From Faecalibacterium longum CLA-AA-H243 (GTDB lineage: Bacteria; Bacillota; Clostridia; Oscillospirales; Ruminococcaceae): a stretch of 64,000 nucleotides of DNA. Position 1 is the stretch's first letter. Every line of letters begins with the position of its first letter. Position numbers and translations under genes: made by a program. Positions 31,620 to 39,959 of the stretch are shown piece by piece. The notes below the pieces were generated by a model. The model saw nothing but the letters and a program-made list of their open reading frames with translations. It made no database searches and had not been told where the DNA came from. Location: the NCBI RefSeq assembly GCF_020687245.1, contig NZ_JAJEQG010000003.1:1-64000 (forward strand). The letters are read 5' to 3'.

Positions 31620-32171
31620 TTATTTCTTGCCCTTGCCGGCCTTGCCTTCTTTGTGCTTGACGACCTCGCCCTCGTAGCGAATGCCCTTGCCCTTGTAAGG
31701 CTCAGGCGGCTTCTTGGCGCGGATCTCAGCAGCGTACTGGCCGACCTTCTGCTTATCGATACCGGTAACAGTGAAGTGGTTGGGATCCTGCCACACGATG
31801 GTGCAATCCTCAGTATCGGGGATGTTCACCTGATGAGAGAAGCCCAGGTTCATGACCAGGTTGGAGCCCTGCTTCTGGCAGCGCAGGCCGACGCCCACGA
31901 TCTCCAGCTTCTTCTCGTAGCCGTTGACAACACCGTTCACCATGTTGGCGATGTTGCTGCGGGTCAGGCCGTGCAGGCTGCGGGCCTCGGGTTCGTCATT
32001 GGGGCGGGTAACCAAAACCTCATTGCCCTCGACCTTGACGGTCATGAGAGGATGATAGTTGGAATTCAGGCTGCCCTTGGGGCCCTTGACGGTGACGCTG
32101 TGTGCTGCCTCATCGACAGTGACAGTAACGCCGGCAGGAATGACGATGGGTTTTCTTCCAATTCTCGACAT
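31620..32171 (-). CDS. rplF: 50S ribosomal protein L6
   Basis: Large-subunit protein near the factor-binding site. The 183-residue product has the duplicated L6 domains, starts MSRIGRKPIVIPAGVTVTVD, and ends with RAKKPPEPYKGKGIRYEGEV plus a lysine-rich tail. 17 bp after rpsH. Confidence 0.98.
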   Translation of the reverse strand: MSRIGRKPIVIPAGVTVTVDEAAHSVTVKGPKGSLNSNYHPLMTVKVEGNEVLVTRPNDEPEARSLHGLTRSNIANMVNGVVNGYEKKLEIVGVGLRCQKQGSNLVMNLGFSHQVNIPDTEDCTIVWQDPNHFTVTGIDKQKVGQYAAEIRAKKPPEPYKGKGIRYEGEVVKHKEGKAGKGKK

Positions 32172-32188
32172 TGTCTTTTACCCCTTTC

Positions 32189-32587
32189 TTACCACACAAA
32201 GGCCAGGACCTCGCCGCCAACGTGCGCAGCACGAGCAGCCTTATCGGTCATGATGCCCTTAGAGGTGGAAATGATTGCGGTGCCCAGGCCCTTCATGACC
32301 TTCGGCATATCCTCGCAGTTGGTGTAGATGCGCAGGCCCGGCTTGGACACGCGGCGCAGACCAGCGATAACGGGCTCGCCGTTAGCCTGGTACTTCAGGG
32401 TGACAACGATGGTACCCTGAACGGTGTCGTTCTTCACCTGCATGCCCTTGATGTAGCCCTCGTCAACCAGGATCTGGCAGATAGCCTTCTTCATGTTGGA
32501 AGCGGGGATCTCCACAGAAGGGTGTTTGGCAGTGCTAGCGTTGCGGATGCGAGTCAGCAGGTCCGCGATAGGATCAGTAATCTGCAT
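32189..32587 (-). CDS. rpsH: 30S ribosomal protein S8
   Basis: 16S rRNA helix-21 binder; in E. coli it is the translational repressor of the spc operon. The 132-residue product begins [20 protein letters not shown] and ends [19 protein letters not shown]. The 108-bp gap to rpsN contains a GC-rich hairpin (32634-32663), a possible control or processing site. Confidence 0.98.
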   Translation of the reverse strand: MQITDPIADLLTRIRNASTAKHPSVEIPASNMKKAICQILVDEGYIKGMQVKNDTVQGTIVVTLKYQANGEPVIAGLRRVSKPGLRIYTNCEDMPKVMKGLGTAIISTSKGIMTDKAARAAHVGGEVLAFVW

Positions 32588-32633
32588 TTGCCACTAACCT
32601 CCTTAGATTAGCTCTCATTTGTTTTATAATGAT

Positions 32634-32663
32634 ACCGCCCCGAAACATCGTTGCCCCGGGGCG
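32634..32663 (-). other. Intercistronic hairpin rpsN-rpsH
   Basis: CCGCCCCG (32634-32641) pairs with CGGGGCGG (32656-32663). No T-run on the minus strand, so not a plain terminator; may be a processing, stabilising or S8-type regulatory site. Confidence 0.5.
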
Positions 32664-32695
32664 GAATCCGACTTGTTATCCAGCCCTCTGGTTAA

Positions 32696-32881
32696 TTACC
32701 AGGAAGCCTTCTTGACGCCCGGGATCTCGCCCTTGTAGGCCAGCTCACGGAAGCACACACGGCACACGCCGTACTTGCGCAGCACGGAGTGGGGGCGGCC
32801 GCAAATGCGGCAGCGGGTGTATGCACGGGTAGAGAACTTAGCAGGACGAGACTGCTTGAGCTTCATAGACAGTTTAGCCAT
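32696..32881 (-). CDS. rpsN: 30S ribosomal protein S14, zinc type
   Basis: Short (61-residue) S14 with an intact zinc ribbon [20 protein letters not shown], the form usual in Firmicutes and Actinobacteria, and the conserved C-terminal [19 protein letters not shown]. 13 bp after rplE. Confidence 0.98.
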   Translation of the reverse strand: MAKLSMKLKQSRPAKFSTRAYTRCRICGRPHSVLRKYGVCRVCFRELAYKGEIPGVKKASW

Positions 32882-32894
32882 TGTAATCTCCTCC

Positions 32895-33440
32895 TTAGTT
32901 ATTCTCAGCGAACGGAGCGCCCAGAGCCTTCAGCAGCTCCTTGCCCTCTTCGTCGGTCTTAGCGGTGGTAACGAAGCAGACATCCATGCCGCGGACTGCA
33001 TCGACCTTCTCGAAGTCGATCTCGGGGAAGATGATCTGCTCCTTGATGCCGCATGCAAAGTTGCCGCGACCGTCAAAACCGTTGCCGTTGATGCCGCGGA
33101 AGTCGCGGACACGGGGCAGTGCGATGTTGAAGAAACGATCGACGAACTCGTACATACGCTCACCACGCAGGGTGACCTTGCAGCCGATGGGAGTGCCCTG
33201 GCGCAGCTTGAAGTTAGCGACGCTCTTCTTGGCACGGCAGACGACTGCCTTCTGGCCAGTGATCTGGCCCAGATCCTTCATGACAGCTTCCAGGATCTTC
33301 TCGTTGTCCTTAGCTTCGCCGCAGGCAACATTGATGACGACCTTGTCCAGCTTGGGGATCTGCATAACGCTCTTGTAACCGAACTTCTTGTTCAGAGCAG
33401 GAGCAATTTCATTGACATACTGTTCTTTCAAACGAGCCAT
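32895..33440 (-). CDS. rplE: 50S ribosomal protein L5
   Basis: 5S rRNA-binding protein that contacts P-site tRNA. The 181-residue product has [40 protein letters not shown] and the C-terminal [20 protein letters not shown]. 17 bp after rplX. Confidence 0.98.
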   Translation of the reverse strand: MARLKEQYVNEIAPALNKKFGYKSVMQIPKLDKVVINVACGEAKDNEKILEAVMKDLGQITGQKAVVCRAKKSVANFKLRQGTPIGCKVTLRGERMYEFVDRFFNIALPRVRDFRGINGNGFDGRGNFACGIKEQIIFPEIDFEKVDAVRGMDVCFVTTAKTDEEGKELLKALGAPFAENN

Positions 33441-33457
33441 TGTTCCTTACTCCTTTC

Positions 33458-33772
33458 TTACAGCTCAGCGCCGCACTTCTTGCAGACGCGGACCATCTTA
33501 CCGTCCTTCTCGACGTGGCCCACGCGCACGGCCTTGCCGCACTTGGGGCAGATGGGCATGACCTTGGATGCGTACATAGCACCCTCAGCCTTGACGATAC
33601 CGCCCTGCTCGCCCTGACGGCGGGGCTTGACGTGCTTGGTAACCATGTTCTGGCCCTCAACGATGACCTTGTTCTCAGAGGGGCTGACCTGCAGGACCTT
33701 ACCAGTGTGGCCCTTGTCCTTGCCGCTGATGATCATTACGTTGTCGCCGGTTTTAACATGAAGATTATTCAT
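33458..33772 (-). CDS. rplX: 50S ribosomal protein L24
   Basis: Assembly-initiating protein with a KOW domain. The 104-residue product shows NVMIISGKDKGHTGKVLQVS, and four cysteines near the end (CPKCGKAV, CKKCGAEL) that could bind zinc, as in many Gram-positive L24 proteins. 13 bp after rplN. Confidence 0.98.
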   Translation of the reverse strand: MNNLHVKTGDNVMIISGKDKGHTGKVLQVSPSENKVIVEGQNMVTKHVKPRRQGEQGGIVKAEGAMYASKVMPICPKCGKAVRVGHVEKDGKMVRVCKKCGAEL

Positions 33773-33785
33773 TTTTAAAACCTCC

Positions 33786-34154
33786 TTACAGCGATTCCGG
33801 AGCCAGGCTCAGGATCTTGGTGTAGCCGGCATCGCGCAGCTCGCGAGCAACGGGTCCAAAGATACGAGTACCCTTGGGGCTCTTGTCGGCCATGACGATA
33901 ACGGCGGCGTTCTCATCGAAACGGATGTAGGAGCCGTCGTCGCGGCGGACGCCATGCTTGCTGCGCACGATGACAGCCTTGACGACGTCGCCCTTCTTAA
34001 CGGAGCCGCCGGGGGCTGCCTTCTTGACAGAGCAGACCACGACGTCACCAATGTTTGCGTATCTCTTGCGGGTGCCGCCCAGCACGCGGAAGCACATCAG
34101 CTCCTTGGCACCGGTGTTGTCGGCAACTTTGAGATAAGTTTGCATCTGAACCAT
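33786..34154 (-). CDS. rplN: 50S ribosomal protein L14
   Basis: Intersubunit bridge protein; 122 residues, starting [20 protein letters not shown] and ending [20 protein letters not shown]. The basic loop [19 protein letters not shown] is normal. 46 bp after rpsQ. Confidence 0.98.
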   Translation of the reverse strand: MVQMQTYLKVADNTGAKELMCFRVLGGTRKRYANIGDVVVCSVKKAAPGGSVKKGDVVKAVIVRSKHGVRRDDGSYIRFDENAAVIVMADKSPKGTRIFGPVARELRDAGYTKILSLAPESL

Positions 34155-34200
34155 TTCAGATATCTCCTTTCAAACTGTTCAAAGCAGCGGGCAAAGAAAC

Positions 34201-34458
34201 TTACTTTGCCTTCTCAACGATACGGACCAGGCGCCAGCGCACATCCTTGGACAGGGGGCGGCACTCCATGATCTCAACACGGTCACCGATGCCGCACTCG
34301 TTCTGCTCGTCACGAGCCTTGAACTTGGCGGTACGCTTCAGGATCTTCTTGTACAGGGGGTGCTGCACGCTATCCTTAACGGCAACCACGATGGTCTTAT
34401 CCATCTTGTCGGACACGACGACGCCGACGCGGGTCTTTCTCAGATTACGTTCTTCCAT
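34201..34458 (-). CDS. rpsQ: 30S ribosomal protein S17
   Basis: 16S rRNA-binding OB-fold protein; 85 residues, with [20 protein letters not shown] and [20 protein letters not shown]. 12 bp after rpmC. Confidence 0.98.
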   Translation of the reverse strand: MEERNLRKTRVGVVVSDKMDKTIVVAVKDSVQHPLYKKILKRTAKFKARDEQNECGIGDRVEIMECRPLSKDVRWRLVRIVEKAK

Positions 34459-34470
34459 CGTTTAACCTCC

Positions 34471-34656
34471 TTACTGCTTCTCAGCCAGAACGGTCATCAC
34501 GCGAGCGATGTCCTTCTTGACTGCTTCGATGCGGCCGGGGTTCTCCAGCTGGTTGATGGCATGCTGGAAGCGCAGGTTAAACAGCTCGGCCTTCAGGTCT
34601 GCCAGCTTGCTGGTCAGCTCTGCGGTCTGCATTTCGCGGAGTTCATTAGCCTTCAT
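34471..34656 (-). CDS. rpmC: 50S ribosomal protein L29
   Basis: Helical hairpin protein at the tunnel exit, 61 residues, starting [23 protein letters not shown] 34656 is chosen over the in-frame ATG three codons earlier because that one abuts AAGGAGG directly, while 34656 is 9 nt away and matches the family start. It overlaps the end of rplP by 11 bp, so translation is probably coupled. Confidence 0.96.
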   Translation of the reverse strand: MKANELREMQTAELTSKLADLKAELFNLRFQHAINQLENPGRIEAVKKDIARVMTVLAEKQ

Positions 34657-35086
34657 TGGTGCCATCCTCCTTCACGGAGTCCTCACGGACAACAAATTTG
34701 CACTTGATGGGCAGCTTGTGCATAGCCAGGCGCAGAGCCTCACGAGCAGTTGCCTCATCGACATCTGCCAGCTCGAACAGAACGCGGCCGGGCTTGACAA
34801 CAGCGACCCAGTACTCGGGAGAGCCTTTACCGGAACCCATGCGGGTCTCAGCGGGCTTCTCAGTAACGGGCTTATCGGGGAAGATCTTGATCCACACCTT
34901 GCCGCCACGCTTGATGTAACGAGTCATGGCAACACGGGCAGCCTCGATCTGAGTGGAGGAGATCCATGCCGGCTCCAGAGCAACAAGGCCGTACTGGCCC
35001 TGGCACACCACGTTGCCGCGGGTAGCCTTGCCGGTCATGCGGCCGCGCTGGACGCGGCGGTACTTAACACGCTTAGGCAGTAACAT
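34646..35086 (-). CDS. rplP: 50S ribosomal protein L16
   Basis: Large-subunit protein near the A-site tRNA. The 146-residue product starts [20 protein letters not shown] and has [20 protein letters not shown] and [20 protein letters not shown]. Its ATG shares one base with the rpsC stop (TAATG), and its end overlaps rpmC. Confidence 0.98.
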   Translation of the reverse strand: MLLPKRVKYRRVQRGRMTGKATRGNVVCQGQYGLVALEPAWISSTQIEAARVAMTRYIKRGGKVWIKIFPDKPVTEKPAETRMGSGKGSPEYWVAVVKPGRVLFELADVDEATAREALRLAMHKLPIKCKFVVREDSVKEDGTNEG

Positions 35087-35790
35087 TACTTGTTGCCTCC
35101 TTCCTTCTTCTGAGCGTTCTTAGCGCTCTTGAGGACCTCGCCCTTGTAGACCCAGACCTTGACGCCGATGCGGCCGTAGGTGGTGGCAGCCTCAGCGAAG
35201 CCGTAGTCGATGTCGGCACGCAGGGTCTGCAGGGGGATGGTGCCCTCGTGGTAGCTCTCGACGCGGGCGATGTCAGCGCCGCCCAGACGGCCGGAGCACA
35301 TTGCCTTGATGCCCTTTGCAGGGACAGTTGCGCGATCGCGGGGGCTCATAGCGTTACGCATGCACTGCTTCATAGCGCGGCGGAAGGTAACGCGGTTCTC
35401 CAGCTGACGAGCGATGTCCTCGGCAACCAGCTGAGCGTTGGTAGCAGCGCTCTTGACCTCGATGACGTTGACGATAACAGTCTTGCCATACTCCTTGGTC
35501 AGCTTGTTCTGCAGAGCAACGCGCTCTTCGCCGCCCTTACCGATCACCATACCGGGCTTAGCGCAGTAGATGTTGACGGTAACGCGGGGAGCGGAAGTGG
35601 AAGGATCCACAGTGCGCTCGATCTCGATCTTGGGGACGCCAGCGTCCTTCAGCTGAGCCTTCAGCTCAGTGCGGATCTTGTGATCCTCGACGAGGTTATC
35701 GCTGAAATCCTTCTTGGAGGCAAACCAGCGGCTGTCCCAGTCTTTAATAACGCCGACACGAATGCCGTGCGGATTTACTTTCTGGCCCAT
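35086..35790 (-). CDS. rpsC: 30S ribosomal protein S3
   Basis: mRNA-entry and helicase-associated head protein. The 234-residue product has an N-terminal [20 protein letters not shown], a KH domain around [20 protein letters not shown], and the C-domain [20 protein letters not shown]. One-base overlap with rplP. Confidence 0.98.
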   Translation of the reverse strand: MGQKVNPHGIRVGVIKDWDSRWFASKKDFSDNLVEDHKIRTELKAQLKDAGVPKIEIERTVDPSTSAPRVTVNIYCAKPGMVIGKGGEERVALQNKLTKEYGKTVIVNVIEVKSAATNAQLVAEDIARQLENRVTFRRAMKQCMRNAMSPRDRATVPAKGIKAMCSGRLGGADIARVESYHEGTIPLQTLRADIDYGFAEAATTYGRIGVKVWVYKGEVLKSAKNAQKKEGGNK

Positions 35791-35802
35791 TGTTTTCCCT
35801 CC

Positions 35803-36138
35803 TTACTCTTTCTCTTTCAGAACAACGGTCATGTGGCTGGTGCGCTTCAGGATGCGGTAGCCGCGGCCCTGTGCACGAGGCATCATGCGCTTCAGCGTCG
35901 GGCCGGGGCAGACGTAGCACTCGGCGACGTAGAGGTTGTTCTTGTCCATATTGAAGTTGTTTTCCGCATTTGCGGCTGCAGACTTCACCAGCTTCAGAAG
36001 GGGCTCACAAGCGGCCTTCGGGGTGTACTGCAGGATTGCCAGCGCTTCGTCCAGGGGCTTGTTACGGATCAGATCCATAACGATGGACACCTTACGAGGA
36101 CTAATGCGGGCATAACGAAGAATTGCCCGAGCTTCCAT
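35803..36138 (-). CDS. rplV: 50S ribosomal protein L22
   Basis: Lines the peptide exit tunnel. The 111-residue product has [20 protein letters not shown] at the start and the tunnel loop [20 protein letters not shown], where macrolide resistance changes occur in other species. 18 bp after rpsS. Confidence 0.98.
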   Translation of the reverse strand: MEARAILRYARISPRKVSIVMDLIRNKPLDEALAILQYTPKAACEPLLKLVKSAAANAENNFNMDKNNLYVAECYVCPGPTLKRMMPRAQGRGYRILKRTSHMTVVLKEKE

Positions 36139-36156
36139 GTTGTGTTCCTCCTTCTC

Positions 36157-36423
36157 TTACTTCGAATTACCGGTGTGGCCCTTAAAGGTACGGGTGGGAA
36201 CGAACTCACCCAGCTTGTGGCCAACCATGTCCTCGGTCACGTACACAGGCACATGCTTGCGGCCGTCGTGGACGGCAAAGGTGTGACCAACGAATTCGGG
36301 GAAGATCGTGGAGGCGCGGCTCCAGGTCTTGATGACCTGCTTCTTGCCGGAAGCGTTCATAGCTTCAACGTGCTTCAGAAGAGCAGCCTGGACGAAAGGA
36401 CCTTTTTTAATGCTTCTACCCAT
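36157..36423 (-). CDS. rpsS: 30S ribosomal protein S19
   Basis: Head protein that partners S13; 88 residues, [20 protein letters not shown] to [14 protein letters not shown]. 17 bp after rplB in the standard S10 order. Confidence 0.98.
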   Translation of the reverse strand: MGRSIKKGPFVQAALLKHVEAMNASGKKQVIKTWSRASTIFPEFVGHTFAVHDGRKHVPVYVTEDMVGHKLGEFVPTRTFKGHTGNSK

Positions 36424-36440
36424 TGTCTTAAACTCCTCTC

Positions 36441-37268
36441 TTACTTAGCACGCTTCACGATGAGCTTATCGGAGCGCTTATGATGCTTGCGAGTCTTGAG
36501 ACCCAGAGCAGGCTTGCCCCAGGGAGTCATAGGACCGGAGTGGCCAACAGGTGCGCGGCCCTCGCCACCGCCGTGGGGGTGGTCGCAGGGGTTCATGACG
36601 GTACCACGGCTGCCGGGACGGACGCCCATGTGGCGCTTACGGCCAGCCTTGCCGAGGTTGACGTTCTCGTGGTCGATGTTAGAGACCTGGCCGATAACTG
36701 CGGTGCAGTTGACAGGCACATTGCGCATCTCACCAGAGGGCAGACGAACCAGAGCGTAGCCATTCTCCTTAGCCATCAGCTGAGCCATGTTGCCAGCGGA
36801 ACGAACCAGCTGAGCGCCGCGGCCAGGATACAGCTCGATGTTGTGGATGATGGTACCGACGGGGATGTTCTCGAAGGGCAGGCAGTTGCCGGGCTTGATG
36901 TCGGCGCCCTTGCCGCTGATGACAACATCGCCGACCTTCAGGCCGTCGGGAGCGATGATGTAGTTCTTGACACCGTCAGTGTACTCGACCAAAGCGATGA
37001 ATGCGCTGCGGTTCGGATCGTACTCCAGAGTCTTGACGGTAGCGGGCATATCGGTCTTCTGACGCTTGAAGTCGATGACACGATACTTGGTGCGGTTGCC
37101 GCCGCCCTGATGACGGACGGTGATACGACCGGTGTTATTGCGGCCGCTGTGCTTCTTCATGGGCTCCAGCAGGCTGCGCTCGGGAGCGACCTTGGACAGG
37201 ACGCTGTAATCCGTGACGGTCATGCCGCGGCGGCCCGGAGTAGTGGGGCCATACTTTTTGATAGCCAT
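36441..37268 (-). CDS. rplB: 50S ribosomal protein L2
   Basis: Peptidyl-transferase-centre protein. The 275-residue product has the conserved [20 protein letters not shown] with the catalytic-site His, and the N-terminal [20 protein letters not shown] 77-bp gap with two hairpins separates it from rplW. Confidence 0.98.
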   Translation of the reverse strand: MAIKKYGPTTPGRRGMTVTDYSVLSKVAPERSLLEPMKKHSGRNNTGRITVRHQGGGNRTKYRVIDFKRQKTDMPATVKTLEYDPNRSAFIALVEYTDGVKNYIIAPDGLKVGDVVISGKGADIKPGNCLPFENIPVGTIIHNIELYPGRGAQLVRSAGNMAQLMAKENGYALVRLPSGEMRNVPVNCTAVIGQVSNIDHENVNLGKAGRKRHMGVRPGSRGTVMNPCDHPHGGGEGRAPVGHSGPMTPWGKPALGLKTRKHHKRSDKLIVKRAK

Positions 37269-37279
37269 TGTGCTATTCT

Positions 37280-37345
37280 CCTTTGTTTATCTTATGAATT
37301 ATTATCGGGGTCATATCCCCATAGAGGAACCCTCGGTGGGTTCTA
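37280..37345 (-). other. Intercistronic hairpins rplW-rplB
   Basis: Two hairpins in tandem: ATAGA..AACCC with GGGTT..CTAT (about 37320-37347 region) and GGGG-TCATAT-CCCC (about 37303-37313). No T-run follows. Function unknown; the spacing is unusual in an otherwise tightly packed operon. Confidence 0.4.
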
Positions 37346-37642
37346 TCAGACCATGCTGTTGAAGAACTCGATCTCCTTGGAGTCCTTGGTCAGGGTCACG
37401 ATCGCCTTCTTGGAAGCGGCGGTGTAACCAGCATGCATACCCTGACGGCGGAAACGACCGCGGACAGAGATGGTGTTGACCTTGGAGACCTTGACGCCGG
37501 GGAACAGGACCTCGACAGCCTGAGCGATCTCGACCTTGGTAGCATCGGTAGCGACCTTGAAGGTGTACTTCTTGTCAGCGATACCGGCCATGGAGTTCTC
37601 GGTAATGACCGGCTTCAGGATAATATCATGTGCGGTTTTCAT
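37346..37642 (-). CDS. rplW: 50S ribosomal protein L23
   Basis: Docking site for trigger factor and SRP at the tunnel exit. The 98-residue product begins MKTAHDIILKPVITENSMAG and has the RNA-binding loop GRFRRQGMHAGYTAASKKAI. It overlaps rplD by one base. Confidence 0.98.
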   Translation of the reverse strand: MKTAHDIILKPVITENSMAGIADKKYTFKVATDATKVEIAQAVEVLFPGVKVSKVNTISVRGRFRRQGMHAGYTAASKKAIVTLTKDSKEIEFFNSMV

Positions 37643-38265
37643 TAGCCAAGCACCTCCTCGAGCTTCTTCGCTGCGTCGACGCTGATGATCAGCTTGTCGG
37701 CGTTCAGCACATCGTAGGTGTTCACGCTGCCTGCGAAGGTGGTCTTGACGCCAGCGATGTTGCCAGCGCTCTTGACGAACTTTGCATCGACAGTCTCATT
37801 GACCAGCAGGTTCTTCTTGCCAGCGCCGACGGCGTTCAGCATGGAGACAACAGTCTTGGTCTTGTACTCGTCGCAGGCGAACTTATCAACAACGACCATG
37901 TTGCCATTGGCAGCCTTGTCGGACAGGACGCTCAGCAGAGCCAGGCGCTTGACCTTGTTGTTGATGTGGTAGTTGTAGCTGCGGGGCTTGGGGCCCAGAG
38001 CGACGCCGCCGTGAGTCCACTGCGGTGCACGGATGGAACCCTGACGAGCGTGGCCGGTGCCCTTCTGGCGCCAGGGCTTCTTGCCGCCGCCGGAAACTTC
38101 CATGCGGATCTTGGTGTTCTGGGTGCCCTGACGCTGGTTGGCCAGGAAGTTCACCACAGCAATGTGGACAGCCTTCTCGTTCGGGGTGATACCGAACACG
38201 GCGTCGGAAAGCTCGATCTCGCTAACATGCTGACCGTTCATATCGACTACGTTAAACTTTGCCAT
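37642..38265 (-). CDS. rplD: 50S ribosomal protein L4
   Basis: Tunnel protein; the E. coli homologue represses the S10 operon. The 207-residue product has the tunnel-loop segment GGGKKPWRQKGTGHARQGSI and the globular domain end NAVGAGKKNLLVNETVDAKF. 14 bp after rplC. Whether it acts on the leader upstream of rpsJ is not known. Confidence 0.98.
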   Translation of the reverse strand: MAKFNVVDMNGQHVSEIELSDAVFGITPNEKAVHIAVVNFLANQRQGTQNTKIRMEVSGGGKKPWRQKGTGHARQGSIRAPQWTHGGVALGPKPRSYNYHINNKVKRLALLSVLSDKAANGNMVVVDKFACDEYKTKTVVSMLNAVGAGKKNLLVNETVDAKFVKSAGNIAGVKTTFAGSVNTYDVLNADKLIISVDAAKKLEEVLG

Positions 38266-38279
38266 TGTAGCTTTCCTCC

Positions 38280-38912
38280 TTACGCCTTCACGCTGTTGGC
38301 CAGAGTGACGATGGTGCCCTTGGAACCGGGGACCGCACCCTTGACAGCGATCAGATTGTTCTCGGTGTCAACCTTGACAACAGTCAGGTTCTGCACGGTG
38401 ACGCGCACAAAGCCCATGTGGCCGGGCAGGCGCTTGCCGGGGAACACGCGAGCAGGGGTAGAAGTGGAACCGTTGGAACCTGCATGACGAGCAACAGGAC
38501 CGGTGCCGTGGCTCTCACGCAGACGGTGCTGACCGTAGCGCTTGATAACGCCCTGGTAGCCCTTGCCCTTGGAGACGCCCACGACGTCCACCTTGTCGCC
38601 AGCTGCGAAGACATCAGCCTTCAGCACATCGCCGACGTTCATTGCGGAGACATCTTCCAGACGGAACTCGCGCAGGGTCTTCTTGGGGGCAACATTTGCC
38701 TTCTTGAAGTGGCCTGCAGCTGCCTTGTTGACCTTCTTGGCGGAAACCTCGCCGAAGCCCAGCTGGACAGCCTGATAACCATCGCTCTCGACGGTCTTCT
38801 TCTGCACGACGGTGCAGGGACCAGCCTCGATGACGGTCACGGGAATGACCTTGCCGCTCTCATCGAACAGCTGAGTCATACCGACTTTCTTGCCGATAAT
38901 GCCTTTAACCAT
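38280..38912 (-). CDS. rplC: 50S ribosomal protein L3
   Basis: Early assembly protein reaching the peptidyl transferase centre. The 210-residue product starts [20 protein letters not shown] and has the extension loop [20 protein letters not shown] containing the Gln/His region methylated in some species, then [17 protein letters not shown]. The 97-bp gap to rpsJ contains two hairpins. Confidence 0.98.
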   Translation of the reverse strand: MVKGIIGKKVGMTQLFDESGKVIPVTVIEAGPCTVVQKKTVESDGYQAVQLGFGEVSAKKVNKAAAGHFKKANVAPKKTLREFRLEDVSAMNVGDVLKADVFAAGDKVDVVGVSKGKGYQGVIKRYGQHRLRESHGTGPVARHAGSNGSTSTPARVFPGKRLPGHMGFVRVTVQNLTVVKVDTENNLIAVKGAVPGSKGTIVTLANSVKA

Positions 38913-38940
38913 TTTCTTTTCCTCCTGTAAAGGTTATTGG

Positions 38941-38986
38941 TTGGCAGCGCACGTCACTGCCAACATGACCCCTCGGGAAACGAGGG
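38941..38986 (-). other. Intercistronic hairpins rpsJ-rplC
   Basis: TTGGCAG (38941-38947) with CTGCCAA (38957-38963), and CCCTCG (38970-38975) with CGAGGG (38981-38986). Neither ends in a T-run. Possible control or RNA-processing sites. Confidence 0.45.
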
Positions 38987-39009
38987 CATCGAATTTGATC
39001 GAGTGTCTT

Positions 39010-39321
39010 TTACAGCTTGATCTCGATGTCCACGCCAGCGGGGAGCTGGAGGCTCATCAGAGCCTCGACCGTCTTGTTGGACGGCTTCAGAATGTCGATC
39101 AGACGCTTATGAGTGCGGCTCTCGAACTGCTCGCGGCTATCCTTGTACTTGTGGGTAGCGCGCAGAACGGTAACGATCTCACGATCGGTGGGCAGGGGGA
39201 TGGGGCCGGACACGCGGGCACCAGTGTGCTTTGCGGTCTCCACGATCTTCTCTGCTGCGGCATCGATCAGCTGAGCATCATAGCTCTGCAGACGGATTCT
39301 GATTTTCTCTTTGACTGCCAT
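39010..39321 (-). CDS. rpsJ: 30S ribosomal protein S10
   Basis: Head protein and NusG/NusB partner in antitermination. The 103-residue product begins [20 protein letters not shown] and has [20 protein letters not shown] and the exposed loop [20 protein letters not shown]. First gene of the S10-spc transcript, preceded by a 340-nt leader with an attenuator. Confidence 0.98.
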   Translation of the reverse strand: MAVKEKIRIRLQSYDAQLIDAAAEKIVETAKHTGARVSGPIPLPTDREIVTVLRATHKYKDSREQFESRTHKRLIDILKPSNKTVEALMSLQLPAGVDIEIKL

Positions 39322-39665
39322 TGCTTACGCCTCCTGAAAAATTGTTTTGCCCTAGGCGAGCCGATAAATTGCTCTACACAGTTCCGGGTGTTCCTCGATT
39401 TGGCACTAGAAAAACCGGTGAACCGCTCGGCAGTTCTCCCGGAAATATATTAGCAAATCAAATCCGAACATTGGTTCCGCCCGTTTCGCAGGTCGCCCTG
39501 CCGAGGGAACGTATTCCATCGCTGTCAGTAATTCTTTCGCCCGGTTCTAAGATCGGACATACTCCGCGGAAATAACCCATCTCAGCTATCGCCGGATGAC
39601 AACCTCCCGCATCTACGCATATCGCTGGCCTGCACGACTTGTATCGCACAAGCCCTTTGCAGCCG
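39322..39665 (-). promoter_or_regulatory. S10 operon leader
   Basis: About 340 nt of untranslated RNA with many pairing segments, such as GGCAGGGCGACCTGCG and the attenuator at 39408-39442. No open frame with a ribosome-binding site. Firmicutes S10 leaders are often structured and control the operon; the ligand here (L4 in proteobacteria) is not known. Confidence 0.65.
39408..39442 (-). terminator. Attenuator in the S10 leader
   Basis: Minus strand CCGG-GA-GAAC (39442-39433) pairs with GTTC-A-CCGG (39423-39415) around TGCCGAGCG, then TTTTTCT: a premature terminator some 90 nt before rpsJ. Confidence 0.65.
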
Positions 39666-39671
39666 AGAGAT

Positions 39672-39700
39672 ATTCTATCACATCTTCGTGCATTTGGCAA
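39672..39700 (-). promoter_or_regulatory. S10 operon promoter
   Basis: Minus strand TTGCCA (39700-39695), 17-bp spacer, TAGAAT (39677-39672). A/T-rich palindrome GTTTTTTCGAAAAAAC (39701-39716) just upstream may act as an UP element. Nothing further is seen between 39717 and 39916. Confidence 0.8.
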
Positions 39701-39916
39701 GTGTTTTTTCGAAAAAACGCAGATTTTCTTTTTTATTTGCTCTGTTTCATCTCCCGGGAGATTTTCTGTGCAGAATGCACAATCGGGTGGCAGTTTTTTC
39801 TGTGGAAAACCCCGCTCAGGGGATAGAATGCCCGTTCTCAGGTCGTTTTATACTAAAAATCTCTCCGTCCGGCGGCGACAAAAGACGAGCGGGAAGTGCA
39901 ACGTGTTTTAGCCTTT

Positions 39917-39950
39917 TTGAAGAAAGCCGCCATGCAGACGCACAGCGGCT
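39917..39950 (-). terminator. Probable rqcH terminator
   Basis: Minus strand AGCCGC (39950-39945) with GCGGCT (39930-39925), then TTCTTC and AAAAAGG; short T-tract. Confidence 0.5.
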
Positions 39951-39959
39951 CAAATCGGG

